A stretch of DNA of 64,000 nucleotides from Streptomyces sp. NBC_00572 (GTDB taxonomy: Bacteria; Actinomycetota; Actinomycetes; Streptomycetales; Streptomycetaceae): contig NZ_JAPENX010000001.1 in assembly GCF_026341815.1 (NCBI RefSeq), positions 2,604,001 through 2,668,000 on the forward strand. The letters are read 5' to 3'. Position numbers and translations under genes: made by a program. Under the pieces are notes generated by a model. The model was given only the letters and a program-made list of their open reading frames with translations, was not told the origin of the DNA and searched no databases. Shown here in pieces: positions 23,781-33,196 of this stretch; the stretch's first letter is position 1; each line of letters starts with the position of its first letter.

Positions 23781-25151
23781 CTAGGGCTTGATGTTCTGGT
23801 TCAGGTGGAACAGGTTTCCCGCGTCGTACTTCCGCTTGACCTCGACGAGGCGGTCGTAGTTGGTCCTGTAGTTGGCCCTGATCCGGTCCTGGTCGTCGTC
23901 GGCCATGAAGTTGATGTATCCGCCTTCCTCCGAGTGGGGGGCGGTCGCTTCGTAGTAGTCGCGGACCCACGCGATGTTGGCCTCGTTCGCGGACGGGTCG
24001 GGCCACATGCCGGCGAGGACGGTGGCGAACGAGGCGTCCCGGTAGGCGAAGGCCGTCGCGTCCGGTGCGACGCGGTGGCAGGCACCGTTGATGGGGTAGA
24101 TGTGGACCGTCGAGTTCACGGCCGGCAGGCGTGGCCCGTACCGCAGGTGCGCCTCGATCGCGGCGTCGCTGAGGTCGGTCACGAAGTTGGCCTTCCAGTA
24201 GTGCTGGAGGCCGGGCGGCACCAGCGCGTCGAAGGCGCTGTTGAGCGCGGGATACGGCATGGGGCCGACGTGCTCGGCGACCACCGGCGCGAAGTCGTGG
24301 AAGGCCTGGAGGGCGCGCGGCCCCTCGTCCAGCGGGCCCGCCCAGCACGCCACGATCAGGACGAACGGGTCGCCGTGCCGGTTCTCCGGGATGAACGGGA
24401 GCGGCGGGGCCAGCTGGAAGGCCGGGAAGCCGCCGAGTTCCTCCGGCGCGTCGGCGATGTAGTCGGCGAAGGAGCGCAGCACGGTGGCGGCGTCCTCCAG
24501 CTCGTAGAGCATCGGCCCGCCGTAGATGTCCTTGACGGGGCTGAGCCGGAACTCGAAGGAGGTGACCGCGCCGAAGTTGCCGCCGCCTCCACGAAGGGCC
24601 CAGAAGAGGTCGTCGTTCTCCTCCTCGTTCGCGACGAGCAGCTTCCCGTCCGCGGTCACCACGTCGGCGGAGATCAGGTTGTCGCAGCTCAGGCCGAGTC
24701 CACGGGCGAGATAGCCGATACCGCCGCCCAGGGTGAGTCCGCCGACACCCGTGGTCGAGATGATCCCCCCGGTCGTCGCCAGACCGAAGGCGTGCGTCGC
24801 CGCGTTGAAGTCACCCCAGGTCGCGCCGCCCTCGGCGCGTGCCGTCCGCCGCACGGGATCGACCCGCACGCCCCGCATCCCCGACAGATCGGCCACGACG
24901 CCGCCGTCGCAGGTACCGAAACCGGGCACGCTGTGCCCGCCGCCACGCACCGCCAGGTCGACCTCGTTCTCGCGCGCGAAGTCGACCGCTGCCATGACGT
25001 CGCCCGCGTTGACGCAGCGCGCGACGGCGGCCGGCCTCCTGTCGATCATGGCGTTGCGGACCTCGCGCGCCTCGTCGTAGCCATCGTCGTCAGGGGTGGT
25101 GACCGCCCCCCGGACACGTTCACGCAACTGCTCGATCGAGAGCTTGCCCAT
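23781..25151 (-). CDS. FAD-linked oxidoreductase with BBE domain
   Basis: 456 residues; GAGGAG precedes the ATG. The PCMH-type FAD domain includes LAVRGGGHSVPGFG, whose His is the usual covalent FAD attachment, then GVGGLTLGGGIGYLARGLGL and FWALRGGGGNFG. The C-terminal BBE segment reads RKYDAGNLFHLNQNI. Relatives include 6-hydroxynicotine oxidase and berberine-bridge-type oxidases, also found in antibiotic tailoring. No biosynthetic neighbours are visible, so substrate is open. No signal peptide. Confidence 0.88.
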   Translation of the reverse strand: MGKLSIEQLRERVRGAVTTPDDDGYDEAREVRNAMIDRRPAAVARCVNAGDVMAAVDFARENEVDLAVRGGGHSVPGFGTCDGGVVADLSGMRGVRVDPVRRTARAEGGATWGDFNAATHAFGLATTGGIISTTGVGGLTLGGGIGYLARGLGLSCDNLISADVVTADGKLLVANEEENDDLFWALRGGGGNFGAVTSFEFRLSPVKDIYGGPMLYELEDAATVLRSFADYIADAPEELGGFPAFQLAPPLPFIPENRHGDPFVLIVACWAGPLDEGPRALQAFHDFAPVVAEHVGPMPYPALNSAFDALVPPGLQHYWKANFVTDLSDAAIEAHLRYGPRLPAVNSTVHIYPINGACHRVAPDATAFAYRDASFATVLAGMWPDPSANEANIAWVRDYYEATAPHSEEGGYINFMADDDQDRIRANYRTNYDRLVEVKRKYDAGNLFHLNQNIKP

Positions 25152-25371
25152 AGCGATCGCTCCTCGTGCCTCTACCCCGCCGGCTCCGCCAGGGAGGGCG
25201 CGACGCCAAAGGCGGGCATCGGGGCCGGCTCAGGCGGGCATCGTGCGGCCGGGCTCTCTGTGGAATGCCACACCCAGCCACGCACCCGGCTCACCGAGCT
25301 CGGCCCCTTCCACGCTACGCCTGTGGCGCGAGGCCTCAACCCGAGATCTGTGGAGGCCGTGCCATGACCCA

Positions 25372-25394
25372 GCCCCAGGTCTGCGACCTGGGGC
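25372..25394 (-). terminator. hairpin terminator behind the MMPL/two-component operon
   Basis: Arms GCCCCAGGTC and GACCTGGGGC around TGC, 22 bp after the stop of the response-regulator gene at 25416. The stem is nearly the same as those of the tRNA-fragment modules but no tRNA fragment is present here. The remainder of 25152-25371 shows nothing else. Confidence 0.65.
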
Positions 25395-25415
25395 TTTCGG
25401 GTGTTCACAGCCGGG

Positions 25416-26144
25416 CTACCGCTGCTCCAGGAGCCCGCTGTTCATCGCCACGACCACGGCGCGCGTGCGGTCGCTGACGTCGAGCTTCGCGAAGATCCGC
25501 AGGAGATGGGTCTTCACCGTGGCCTCTCCGATGAAGAGACGCCGACCGATCTCCGCGTTGGACAATCCGTCGGCGACCGCGCGCAGCACGTCCGCCTCCC
25601 GCGCGGTGAGTGCTACGGGCACGGGCCGGCGCATCTTGGCCACGAGCCGTTGCGCGACGCGCGGGGCGAGGACGGTTTCGCCCCGGGAGGCGGAGTGGAT
25701 GGCTTCGACCAGCTGGTCACGGGTGGCGTCCTTGAGGAGATAGCCGGTGGCCCCCGCCTCGACGCCCCGCTCGATGTCCGCGTCGGTGTCGTAGGTGGTC
25801 AGGATGAGGACCCGGGTCCGCGCGCCGCTTCCGACGATCTCGGTGGTGGCGCCCACTCCGTCGAGTACGGGCATCCGCAGGTCGAGGAGCACCACGTCCG
25901 GGTCGAGCTGTTCGACGAGCCGTACGGCCTCGCGGCCGTCTCCCGCCTCGCCGACGATGTCGATGGTGGGTTCGGAGGCCAGCAGCGCGACAAGTCCGGC
26001 GCGCATGACCGTATGGTCGTCGGCCAGGACGACGCGCAACCGGCGTCCTCGGCTCGTGCTCGCGGCCGCGGTTGTGGCCGTGCTCGTGGCCGCGGTCGTC
26101 CTCGTACCCGTACTCGTGGGCTCAGTCGTCGTCATGTCTGTCAT
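25416..26144 (-). CDS. NarL/FixJ-family response regulator with Thr-rich N-terminal tail
   Basis: 242 residues. A 30-residue tail of Thr, Ser and Ala precedes the receiver domain (RVVLADDHTVMRAGL; Asp in VVLLDLRMPVLDG; LILTTYDTDAD; YLLKDATRD). The HTH is LTAREADVLRAVADGLSNAE with EATVKTHLLRIFAKLDV. The first codons overlap the end of the kinase gene (ATGA). The tail is unlike normal regulators and comes from a GTGGCC/CGTACC-type low-complexity DNA stretch at 26040-26120. Confidence 0.9.
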   Translation of the reverse strand: MTDMTTTEPTSTGTRTTAATSTATTAAASTSRGRRLRVVLADDHTVMRAGLVALLASEPTIDIVGEAGDGREAVRLVEQLDPDVVLLDLRMPVLDGVGATTEIVGSGARTRVLILTTYDTDADIERGVEAGATGYLLKDATRDQLVEAIHSASRGETVLAPRVAQRLVAKMRRPVPVALTAREADVLRAVADGLSNAEIGRRLFIGEATVKTHLLRIFAKLDVSDRTRAVVVAMNSGLLEQR

Positions 26145-27352
26145 ACCTGGCCGTTCATGGGGATCATGGCGAGGATCCGGGTCCCGTCACCGAGCGAGCT
26201 GGTGACGGTGAGATCGCCGCCGAATTCGGCGAGGCGCTTGCGCATGCCGTCCAGGCCGAAGCCCTGGGACTCCTCGACCACGAACCCGCGTCCGTCGTCG
26301 GTGATCTCCAGCTCGACGCCGCTCCGGTGGCGCGCGAGGACGACGCCCACCGTGGAGGCGTCCGCGTGTTTGCGGATGTTGGCCAGGGACTCCTGCGTGC
26401 ACCGCAGCAGGGCGACCCTCGTCGGCTGGTCGCATGCGATGTCCGCCAGCTCCGCCGTGACGATGAGCCCGGTGTCCTCGGTGAACCGGTCCAAGGTGCG
26501 GCGGAGCGTCGTCGCGACCGAACCGGCGGCCACGCCGCTGCGGGGGGCCGCGCCGACGAGGACGCGGGCCTCGGCGAGGTTCTCCCGGGCGGTCTGTTCG
26601 ATGGACTGCAGCTGCTGGGCGCTTCTGTCGGGGGCCACGGCGAGCCCGGACCGGGCCGCCTCCGCCAGCACGATGATGGAGGCGAAGCCCTGGGCGAGGG
26701 TGTCGTGGATCTCCCGGGCGAGGCGCTCGCGCTCCTCTGCGGCGCCCTGGCGCTGGTACGCCTCGACCAGCTCCAGCTGGGCGGTCCTCAAGTCCGCTCT
26801 CAGCCGGGCCCGTTCGTCCCGGAGTGCCAGGGCCCGGGGCGTCACCACCGCGATCAGGACGCCGACCGCGTACACCGCGAGGGAGGAGACGGTGTTGGTG
26901 AACAGGACGTCGAAGCGCCGGCCCTCCCGCAGGGTGCCGCCGACCGTGATCGCCACCGCGCCGAGTCCCGAGGAGACGACCGCCGCCCTGAGGCTGTCGG
27001 CGAAGACGACGAACTGCGCGAGCATCACGGTGTAGAAGACCCCGAGGCCGTCGCCGACGTACGAGAGACCGCCCAGCGCCGCCACGAGGACGCACAGATA
27101 GCCGTACGGGCGAAGTACGGGGTTCTCGGGGCGGCAGCGCACGAGCGCGTAGCTGAGGGCGAGGACGCCCACCAGTACCGGTACCCCGTACTTCGTCGTC
27201 GTCGGAGCGTCGCCCACGACGGTGATCAGGGTGACGAGGGCGATGAGCGCCCAGGACAGCCCCTCCCATCCGTGGAGTGCCCAGATCCATAACGGGTCGC
27301 CGCGCTGCGGCCGTTGAAGCATGATCGCCAGATTACGCTTCGGAACGGACAT
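26141..27352 (-). CDS. NarL-system sensor histidine kinase
   Basis: 403 residues from the ATG of MSVPKRN, which overlaps the end of the MMPL gene by 20 bp; a later ATG at 27322 is an alternative. Six or seven membrane helices fill the N-terminal ~190 residues (WALIALVTLITVVG to LAVYAVGVLIAVV). A coiled region leads to HisKA_3: ERERLAREIHDTLAQGFASI with the acceptor His. The ATPase domain has CTQESLANIRKHADAS, ITDDGRGF and GFGLDGMRKRLAEFGG. It is the middle gene of an MMPL-kinase-regulator operon. Confidence 0.87.
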   Translation of the reverse strand: MSVPKRNLAIMLQRPQRGDPLWIWALHGWEGLSWALIALVTLITVVGDAPTTTKYGVPVLVGVLALSYALVRCRPENPVLRPYGYLCVLVAALGGLSYVGDGLGVFYTVMLAQFVVFADSLRAAVVSSGLGAVAITVGGTLREGRRFDVLFTNTVSSLAVYAVGVLIAVVTPRALALRDERARLRADLRTAQLELVEAYQRQGAAEERERLAREIHDTLAQGFASIIVLAEAARSGLAVAPDRSAQQLQSIEQTARENLAEARVLVGAAPRSGVAAGSVATTLRRTLDRFTEDTGLIVTAELADIACDQPTRVALLRCTQESLANIRKHADASTVGVVLARHRSGVELEITDDGRGFVVEESQGFGLDGMRKRLAEFGGDLTVTSSLGDGTRILAMIPMNGQV

Positions 27353-29618
27353 GGCGCGGGGCCGTGGGGGCGGCGGCCATCGGGGCGGCCGTGGGGGCAT
27401 GCGTGGCAGTCGTGGCAGTCGTGGAGACAGCCGCCGAGATGGTGTCCCCGCTCCGGGGCGGCGCCGGGCGGCGCGGCCACCAGGCCCTCTCGCCGAGGAG
27501 CAGCAGGAGCGACGGCAGGATCATCATCCTGATGATCACGGCGTCCAGCAGGACCCCCACCGCCAGGCAGAAGCCCATCTGCTTCATCTCGGTCAGGTGG
27601 AGGAAGACGAAGGCCGCGAACACCGTGACCATCACCATCGCCGCGCTCGTCACCACCTTGGCCGACCGGCCGATGCCGTCCAGTACCGCCGCGCGGGCCG
27701 TCGTCCCGGTGTCCATCGCCTCCTTGATCCGGCTGACCACGAACACCTGGTAGTCCATCGACAGCCCGAAGAGGATCACGAAGAGGAAGAGCGGTACGCG
27801 CGACGCGATCGCCCCGAGGGAGTCGAAGTCCAGCAGGTTCTCCGCCCACGTTCCCTGGAAGACCAGGACCAGCGCACCGAGCGCGGCGGCGGCGGAGAGC
27901 AGGTTGAGGAGGACGCCGATCAGGGCGATCAGCACCGAGCGGAAGGCCCAGACGGTCATGAGGAAGGTCAGCAGCAGAAGGGCCCCGATGACCAGCGGCA
28001 GCTTGCCGTTCTCGTGCTCCACATAGTCCTGGCCGCGGGCCACGTCACCGCTCACCGCCGTCTCCACGCCGGGCAGCGTGCCGACCGTGGCGGGCAGATG
28101 CACCTCCCGGAGGCGGTCGAGCGACTCGATCGCCGGGCCGGAGGGCGCGGGGTGGGGGACGGCCAGTTCGAGCACGCTGGTCCGGCCGTCGGCCGAGGTG
28201 CGCACGGTCGGCTCGGCGTTCCGCGCGAAGAGCGGGTCCGCCTGGGCCCGTCGGCCCAGTTCCACCAGCGCCTGCCGGACCTGCGGTGCCCGGTCGGGGG
28301 TGGAGCGGGCCACGACCTCGTGCTTGACCAGGAGCTCCGGGAACTTCGCGGTCAGCCGGTCGTAGACCTGCATGGCCGGGATGTCGCGGGAGAAGGTGTC
28401 CTTGCCGGGGTCGATGAGCTTCATGCCGAGCGCCGGGGCCGCGATGCCGAGCATGAGCAGTACGGATACGCACAGGGTGATCGCTGGATGCCGCCGCGCG
28501 GGGCGCAGCAGGGCGGTGAACATCCTTCCGTTCTCCGGCTTCACCGGCTTCGTACGGACCGGCTCGCCCCGGCTCGCCCGCCGCGCGGCCTTCTTGGCGG
28601 CACGGCGCTCGGTACGGTGGCCGATCTTCACGAGCAGCGCGGGGAGCACGGTCAGGGAACTGGCCACGGCGACCGCCACGACCAGGATCGTGCCCGTCGC
28701 CAGCGAGGAGAAGATGACGTCCGTGGCCAGGTAGAGCGTCGCGGTGGAGACGATCACCGCGAGGCCGGATGCCACGATGGCGCGGCCGGCCGTGGCCGCC
28801 GCGAGCTCCACCAGTGCCTCGGGGCTGAGCCGGCCTTCGGCGCGGGCCCGTTCCTCGCGTTCGCGCTTGAGGTAGAAGAGCGTGTAGTCGACGCCCACGG
28901 CGAGGCCGATGAGCAGGATCATGTTGGTCCCGACGCCGGCGTCGGGGAGGGCGTGGGAGGCCAGCATGGCCAGGCCTATGGTGGCGGCGATCGAGGAGAG
29001 TGCGAGGAGCAGGGGCACACCGGCCATGACCACCGAGCCGAAGACGATCAGCAGGATGACGAGGGTGACCGGCAGGGTGATGCGTTCCGAGAGCGCGAGG
29101 TCGTCGGCGCGCTGATCGTTGACGCCCTTGCTGATGGCGGGCGATCCGGTCTCTTCCACGACCAGGCCGGGGTGGCCGGCGGCCACCTTCGCCGTCTGTT
29201 CGAGGAGCGGGACGACGTTCTTCCTCCCCTCCAGCTCGGCGCCCTTCAGGATCACGGTCACGCGCAGGGTGCTGCCGTCCTTCGAGCGGACCGGGGAGGC
29301 CACGCTGTCCACCTCGGGCAGCCCGGCCATCCGGTCGGTGAGCTCACGGACCGCGGCACCTGCCGCCTCCGGGTCCAGAGGGCCGGACTTCGCGCGGATC
29401 AGGACGTGTTCGGTGGGCCGGCGCTGGAGACCGCCCTCGGTCGCCATCGCCTCGGCGTGCCCCGCCTCCCCGACCCAGAAGTCCTTGGTGGTCGCCGCGT
29501 TGCTGCCGGACGCGATGCCGGCACCGAGGCACAGAGCGACGAATACGAACCACCCGATGATCGCGCTCCACGGGTGCCGGGCACTCCAACGGGCCAAACG
29601 AACCGGTCGATTTCTCAT
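27333..29618 (-). CDS. MMPL-family RND transporter
   Basis: 761 residues with the two-fold MMPL plan: helix 1 (WSAIIGWFVFVALCLGAG), a large extracytoplasmic loop with GGLQRRPTEHVL, then helices 2-6 including LIGLAVGVDYTLFYLKRERE, whose Asp-Tyr pair lies in the proton relay. The second half repeats this, ending with FVILFGLSMDYQVFVVSRIKE. The C-terminal ~40 residues are a Thr/Ala-rich tail. Such proteins move lipids or hydrophobic compounds outwards. Being first in an operon with a two-component system suggests envelope-stress-induced expression. Confidence 0.9.
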   Translation of the reverse strand: MRNRPVRLARWSARHPWSAIIGWFVFVALCLGAGIASGSNAATTKDFWVGEAGHAEAMATEGGLQRRPTEHVLIRAKSGPLDPEAAGAAVRELTDRMAGLPEVDSVASPVRSKDGSTLRVTVILKGAELEGRKNVVPLLEQTAKVAAGHPGLVVEETGSPAISKGVNDQRADDLALSERITLPVTLVILLIVFGSVVMAGVPLLLALSSIAATIGLAMLASHALPDAGVGTNMILLIGLAVGVDYTLFYLKREREERARAEGRLSPEALVELAAATAGRAIVASGLAVIVSTATLYLATDVIFSSLATGTILVVAVAVASSLTVLPALLVKIGHRTERRAAKKAARRASRGEPVRTKPVKPENGRMFTALLRPARRHPAITLCVSVLLMLGIAAPALGMKLIDPGKDTFSRDIPAMQVYDRLTAKFPELLVKHEVVARSTPDRAPQVRQALVELGRRAQADPLFARNAEPTVRTSADGRTSVLELAVPHPAPSGPAIESLDRLREVHLPATVGTLPGVETAVSGDVARGQDYVEHENGKLPLVIGALLLLTFLMTVWAFRSVLIALIGVLLNLLSAAAALGALVLVFQGTWAENLLDFDSLGAIASRVPLFLFVILFGLSMDYQVFVVSRIKEAMDTGTTARAAVLDGIGRSAKVVTSAAMVMVTVFAAFVFLHLTEMKQMGFCLAVGVLLDAVIIRMMILPSLLLLLGERAWWPRRPAPPRSGDTISAAVSTTATTATHAPTAAPMAAAPTAPRHVRSEA

Positions 29619-29675
29619 GCCTCAGATGCTCGTCCGCGGGCCCTTCCTCCCATCAGCCTCGACCGGTTGAACCCG

Positions 29676-29697
29676 GTGTCCACCGGTCGGTGGACAC
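29676..29697. promoter_or_regulatory. perfect 9-bp-arm inverted repeat upstream of the MMPL gene
   Basis: Arms GTGTCCACC and GGTGGACAC around GGTC, 58 bp before the MMPL start. It lies between two minus-strand genes (sigma factor end 29871, MMPL start 29618), so it is an operator candidate for the operon; without a T-run it is less likely a terminator. Confidence 0.5.
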
Positions 29698-29870
29698 GAC
29701 GGGTGGACATGGTCGAGCCGACCGCAGTGGGGCAGCGCGTCGACGTCTTCCGGACCTCCGGCGGACGGGAGTTGCTCGACCGCCTCACCGAGGCCGGTGC
29801 GGAGTTCCGGATCTCGCCCCTCCCCGGCCCGGGACCGGCACGTCCGCTCGCCCGCGTGGCGAGATGCCGG

Positions 29871-30827
29871 TTACCGGTCCCGTACGGCCGTGTCCTCCGG
29901 TGCGGCCCACGGCTGGAGCTTCTCCGGGTTGCGGACCGCCCAGATGTGCGTGATCCGGTCGCCCGCGAGGCCGAAGGCCGCCACCGTCACGGTGGCGCCG
30001 CCGAGCTGGGCCACCAGACCGGGACGGCCGTTGACCGAGCGCACCAGGAGCTTCATGTCGGGCACCTGGTCGCCGATCCCGACGATGTAGCGGGCGATCT
30101 CCCCGGCACCGACGATCGGGCGGAGCGTCGCGCCGACCAGACCGCCGCCGTCGGCGACCATCGTGGCGTCGGGGTTGAGCAGGCCGACGAGCGCGGCGAT
30201 GTCCTGGGTCTCCCACGCCTGCTTGAAGTCCTTGATGACACGCGCCTGCAGGCCGGTCGGCGGCTCCGGGGGCCGGGCCGCGCTGACGCGGCGGCGGGCC
30301 GACGAGGCGAGCTGCCGACAGGCCGCGGGGGTGCGGCCGACGATCGTGGCCACTTCGGCGAAGGCGTACCGGAAGACGTCGTGCAGGATGAACGCGACCC
30401 GTTCGGCCGGGGTCATGGATTCGAGGACGACGAGGAAGGCCATGTCGACCGACTCGTCCAGGGCGATCCGGTCTGCGGGGTCGGCCGCGCTGTCGCCCGG
30501 CCGTCCGGTCGTCCACTCCCTGGAGTCCGGCAACGGCTCCGGCACCCACTCGCCCACATAGCGCTCGCGCCGGGCCCGCGCCGAGCCGAGTACGTCGAGG
30601 CAGATGCGGCCGACCACCGTCGTCAGCCAGGCGCCGGGGGACTCGATGGCCTCCTGCTGCCGGTCCGACATCGCGTACCAGCGGGCGAAGGCCTCCTGAA
30701 CGGCGTCCTCCGCCTCGGCCAGGGAACCGAGCAGCCGGTAGGCGACATTGATCAACTGCCGGTATTCGCCCTCGGGCCGGGCGGGTACGGGCGCGAGCCC
30801 GGGTTCTGGTTCCGTACGGCTGCTCAT
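29871..30827 (-). CDS. ECF sigma factor, ECF41/SigJ-like, with SnoaL-type C-terminal domain
   Basis: 318 residues from ATG at 30827. Sigma region 2 is RQLINVAYRLLGSLAEAEDA with WLTTVVGRICLDVL; region 4 is ERVAFILHDVFRYAFAEVAT. The C-terminal ~120 residues are a SnoaL_2-like fold with VADGGGLVGA, the DGGG element diagnostic of ECF41, whose extension tunes sigma activity instead of a separate anti-sigma factor. ECF41 factors normally sit beside a carboxymuconolactone decarboxylase, oxidoreductase or epimerase gene; here the divergent neighbour is a membrane protein. Confidence 0.88.
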   Translation of the reverse strand: MSSRTEPEPGLAPVPARPEGEYRQLINVAYRLLGSLAEAEDAVQEAFARWYAMSDRQQEAIESPGAWLTTVVGRICLDVLGSARARRERYVGEWVPEPLPDSREWTTGRPGDSAADPADRIALDESVDMAFLVVLESMTPAERVAFILHDVFRYAFAEVATIVGRTPAACRQLASSARRRVSAARPPEPPTGLQARVIKDFKQAWETQDIAALVGLLNPDATMVADGGGLVGATLRPIVGAGEIARYIVGIGDQVPDMKLLVRSVNGRPGLVAQLGGATVTVAAFGLAGDRITHIWAVRNPEKLQPWAAPEDTAVRDR

Positions 30828-30974
30828 GGTGGTTGCCCCCTTCGTTCGATGCGCGCTCGCCATGATCGGTGAGACGCGCATCACTCCGTAACCCCGGTAT
30901 GCCACCTCACATTCTCGGTGGCTGCGTCGTCGGGCTGTCGAGAGAGCGACCGGCAGCGGAAGGACGGGATCATC

Positions 30975-31418
30975 ATGGCCACGCGGACGACGGCGGAGAC
31001 GACGGCATCGATGACGGCATCGGCGGGGGCGGAGCGGCGCGACGGCCGGTTCTCGGGGTTCGTGCGCGTCTCGATCGCCCTGCAGACGGTGAGCATCTTC
31101 TTCCAGGCGGTCACGGCCGGGATGGCGGTGTCCTCGTCAGAGGTCGGATCGACCGTCCACGACCTCGGGTCCAAGGGCATGTACGCGATGTCGATGCTGT
31201 ACCTGCTCGCCGCGATCCTGGCCTGGCGGCCGGGCGGCGGCTCGGCCCGGCCGATCCTCTACGCGACCGGCTTCCTGGTCCTCGGGACCCTGCAAGTGGT
31301 CATGGGCGTCAATCATGTGATGGAGGTTCACCTTCCGCTCGGCGTCTTGATGTTCGGTCTGAGCCTGCTCGATCTCGGTCGGGTGGCGCTCCAGCGGATG
31401 CGTCCGGCGAGGGGGTGA
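30975..31418 (+). CDS. four-helix membrane protein divergent from the sigma factor
   Basis: 147 residues. A 30-residue Thr/Ala-rich N-terminus precedes four hydrophobic segments (IALQTVSIFFQAVTAGM; MYAMSMLYLLAAILAW; ILYATGFLVLGTLQVVMG; LGVLMFGLSLLDLG). Layout is that of small DoxX-like or DUF-type membrane proteins; no redox motif is visible. AAGGAC precedes the ATG. TGCCAC (30900) and CGTC (30925), 19 bp apart, could be an ECF-type promoter, which would make it the target of the divergent sigma factor; this is weak. Confidence 0.65.
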   Translation: MATRTTAETTASMTASAGAERRDGRFSGFVRVSIALQTVSIFFQAVTAGMAVSSSEVGSTVHDLGSKGMYAMSMLYLLAAILAWRPGGGSARPILYATGFLVLGTLQVVMGVNHVMEVHLPLGVLMFGLSLLDLGRVALQRMRPARG

Positions 31419-31492
31419 CCGAGAGCCATCGGTGACGGTGACCGAGGGGCGTCGGTGACGGTGACCGACATCCACATCCGTATCCACATCCG

Positions 31493-31533
31493 TCAGGAAT
31501 CGAGAAGCGGGGGCGATCTCCCCCAACTAGCGT
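31493..31533 (+). promoter_or_regulatory. AraC-box promoter, copy 1
   Basis: TCAGGAATCGAGAAGC (31493-31508) is followed after 19 bp by the -10 element TAGCGT (31528-31533), 7 bp before the ATG at 31541. The same 16-bp box and the string AACTAGCGT recur before the second VOC gene. The transcript would be leaderless or nearly so. Confidence 0.65.
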
Positions 31534-31540
31534 TGTGGGC

Positions 31541-31951
31541 ATGGACATCACCATTCACACCACCGTCCTCCCGCACGACGACCCCGACGCCTCCCTCGCC
31601 TTCTACCGCGACGCCCTCGGCTTCGAGGTGCGCAGCGACGTCGGGCAGGGCAGGACCCGGTGGATCACCGTCGGACCCGTCGGTCAGCCCGGTACGTCGA
31701 TCCTGCTCGCGCCGCCCGGCGCCGACCCGGGGGTCACCGAGGCCGAGCGGCGCACCATCGCCGAGATGATGGCCAAGGGCACCTACGGCTGGATCCTGCT
31801 CGCCACCCCCGACCTCGACACCACCTTCGAGAAGGTGCAGGCCGGGGACGTCGAGGTGGTCCAGGAGCCGACCGACCAGCCCTACGGCGTGCGCGACTGC
31901 GCCTTCCGCGATCCCGCGGGCAACCTCGTCCGGATCCAGCAGCTCCGCTGA
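31541..31951 (+). CDS. VOC-family (glyoxalase-fold) protein, first copy
   Basis: 136 residues from the ATG placed right behind the promoter; a GTG two codons upstream is possible but would start before the expected transcript. Two beta-alpha-beta-beta-beta modules: ITIHTTVLPHDDPDASLAFYRDALGF in pieces and, at the end, VRDCAFRDPAGNLVRI. Possible metal ligands are the His of IHTTVLP and residues in the second module. Likely a dioxygenase, lyase or antibiotic-binding protein of unknown substrate. It is coupled to the AraC gene, 13 bp downstream. Confidence 0.82.
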   Translation: MDITIHTTVLPHDDPDASLAFYRDALGFEVRSDVGQGRTRWITVGPVGQPGTSILLAPPGADPGVTEAERRTIAEMMAKGTYGWILLATPDLDTTFEKVQAGDVEVVQEPTDQPYGVRDCAFRDPAGNLVRIQQLR

Positions 31952-31964
31952 AAGGATTCCCCTC

Positions 31965-32429
<465 letters not shown>

Positions 32430-32434
32430 ATCCC

Positions 32435-33082
32435 ATGAACGCCAACGCCCTCACCAACGCCATCGCCGCCGTCACGATCGAGGCGGCCGACCTCTCGGCC
32501 GCCGAGCGGTTCTACGCCGCCTCCGGCCTCGGAGCCCATGTGCGGCTGCGGGCCTCGGACACGCCGAGCACCGGCTTCCGCGGGTTCTCGCTCTCGCTCA
32601 CGGTGTCCCAGCCGGCCGACGTCCGGCACATCGTGGACGCGGCCCTCGCCGCCGGCGCCACCTCGCTCAAGCCGGCCGCGAAGTCCTTCTGGGGCTACGG
32701 CGGCGTGTTCCAGGCCCCGGACGGGACCATCTGGAAGGTCGCCACCTCGGCGAAGAAGGACACCGGCCCGGCCACCGGCCACGTCGACTCGTTCGTGCTC
32801 CTCCTCGGAGCCACCGACGTCGCCGAGACCAAGAAGTTCTACGTCGAGCACGGACTGACCGTCGCGAAGAGCTTCGGCCGCAAGTACGTCGAGTTCGCCG
32901 CCGCCGAGGGCAGCCCGGTCAAGCTCGCCCTCTACGGGCGCCGTGCCCTCGCCAAGGACGTCGGCGTCCCCGTCGACGGCGAGGGATCCCACCGGATCGT
33001 GCTCACCGGCCAGGGCGCCGGCGCCTTCACCGACCCGGACGGATTCACCTGGGAGGCGGCCTCCGTGGCCGCCGCGTCCTGA
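32435..33082 (+). CDS. VOC-family protein, second copy (two glyoxalase modules)
   Basis: 215 residues, two full VOC domains: residues ~5-105 (IAAVTIEAADLSAAERFYAA, closing GVFQAPDGTIWKVATS) and ~115-210 (SFVLLLGATDVAETKKFYVE, closing GAFTDPDGFTWEAAS). The usual first His ligands are replaced by other residues, so binding or a metal-free role is possible. It starts 6 bp after the AraC stop but has its own AraC-box promoter. It is followed by a DUF1801 gene. Confidence 0.82.
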   Translation: MNANALTNAIAAVTIEAADLSAAERFYAASGLGAHVRLRASDTPSTGFRGFSLSLTVSQPADVRHIVDAALAAGATSLKPAAKSFWGYGGVFQAPDGTIWKVATSAKKDTGPATGHVDSFVLLLGATDVAETKKFYVEHGLTVAKSFGRKYVEFAAAEGSPVKLALYGRRALAKDVGVPVDGEGSHRIVLTGQGAGAFTDPDGFTWEAASVAAAS

Positions 33083-33113
33083 CCCGTACGCGGTACCCCT
33101 CCCCTCCCCCGTT

Positions 33114-33147
33114 CCAGCTCCAGCTCCAGCTCCAGCTCCAGCTCCAT
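33114..33147. repeat. hexanucleotide tandem repeat CCAGCT
   Basis: About five and a half copies of CCAGCT in the 114-bp gap between the VOC and DUF1801 genes. No hairpin is formed. It is a simple-sequence tract prone to slippage and would lie in the leader of the DUF1801 gene. Confidence 0.7.
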
Positions 33148-33196
33148 TTCGAGCTCCTGCCTCATCCCCAGCCAGCCTTGTGAGAGGAACCCCGTC

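Noticed and set aside
25372..25394. A fifth tRNA-fragment module
   Set aside because: The hairpin is alike but there is no core, no arm A and no upstream CAGGTCAG; it is simply a common terminator stem.
27321..30872. 1183-codon plus-strand frame opposite the MMPL, kinase and sigma-factor genes
   Set aside because: Shadow of three well-supported genes; low-complexity, His/Gly/Arg-rich product without homology in character.
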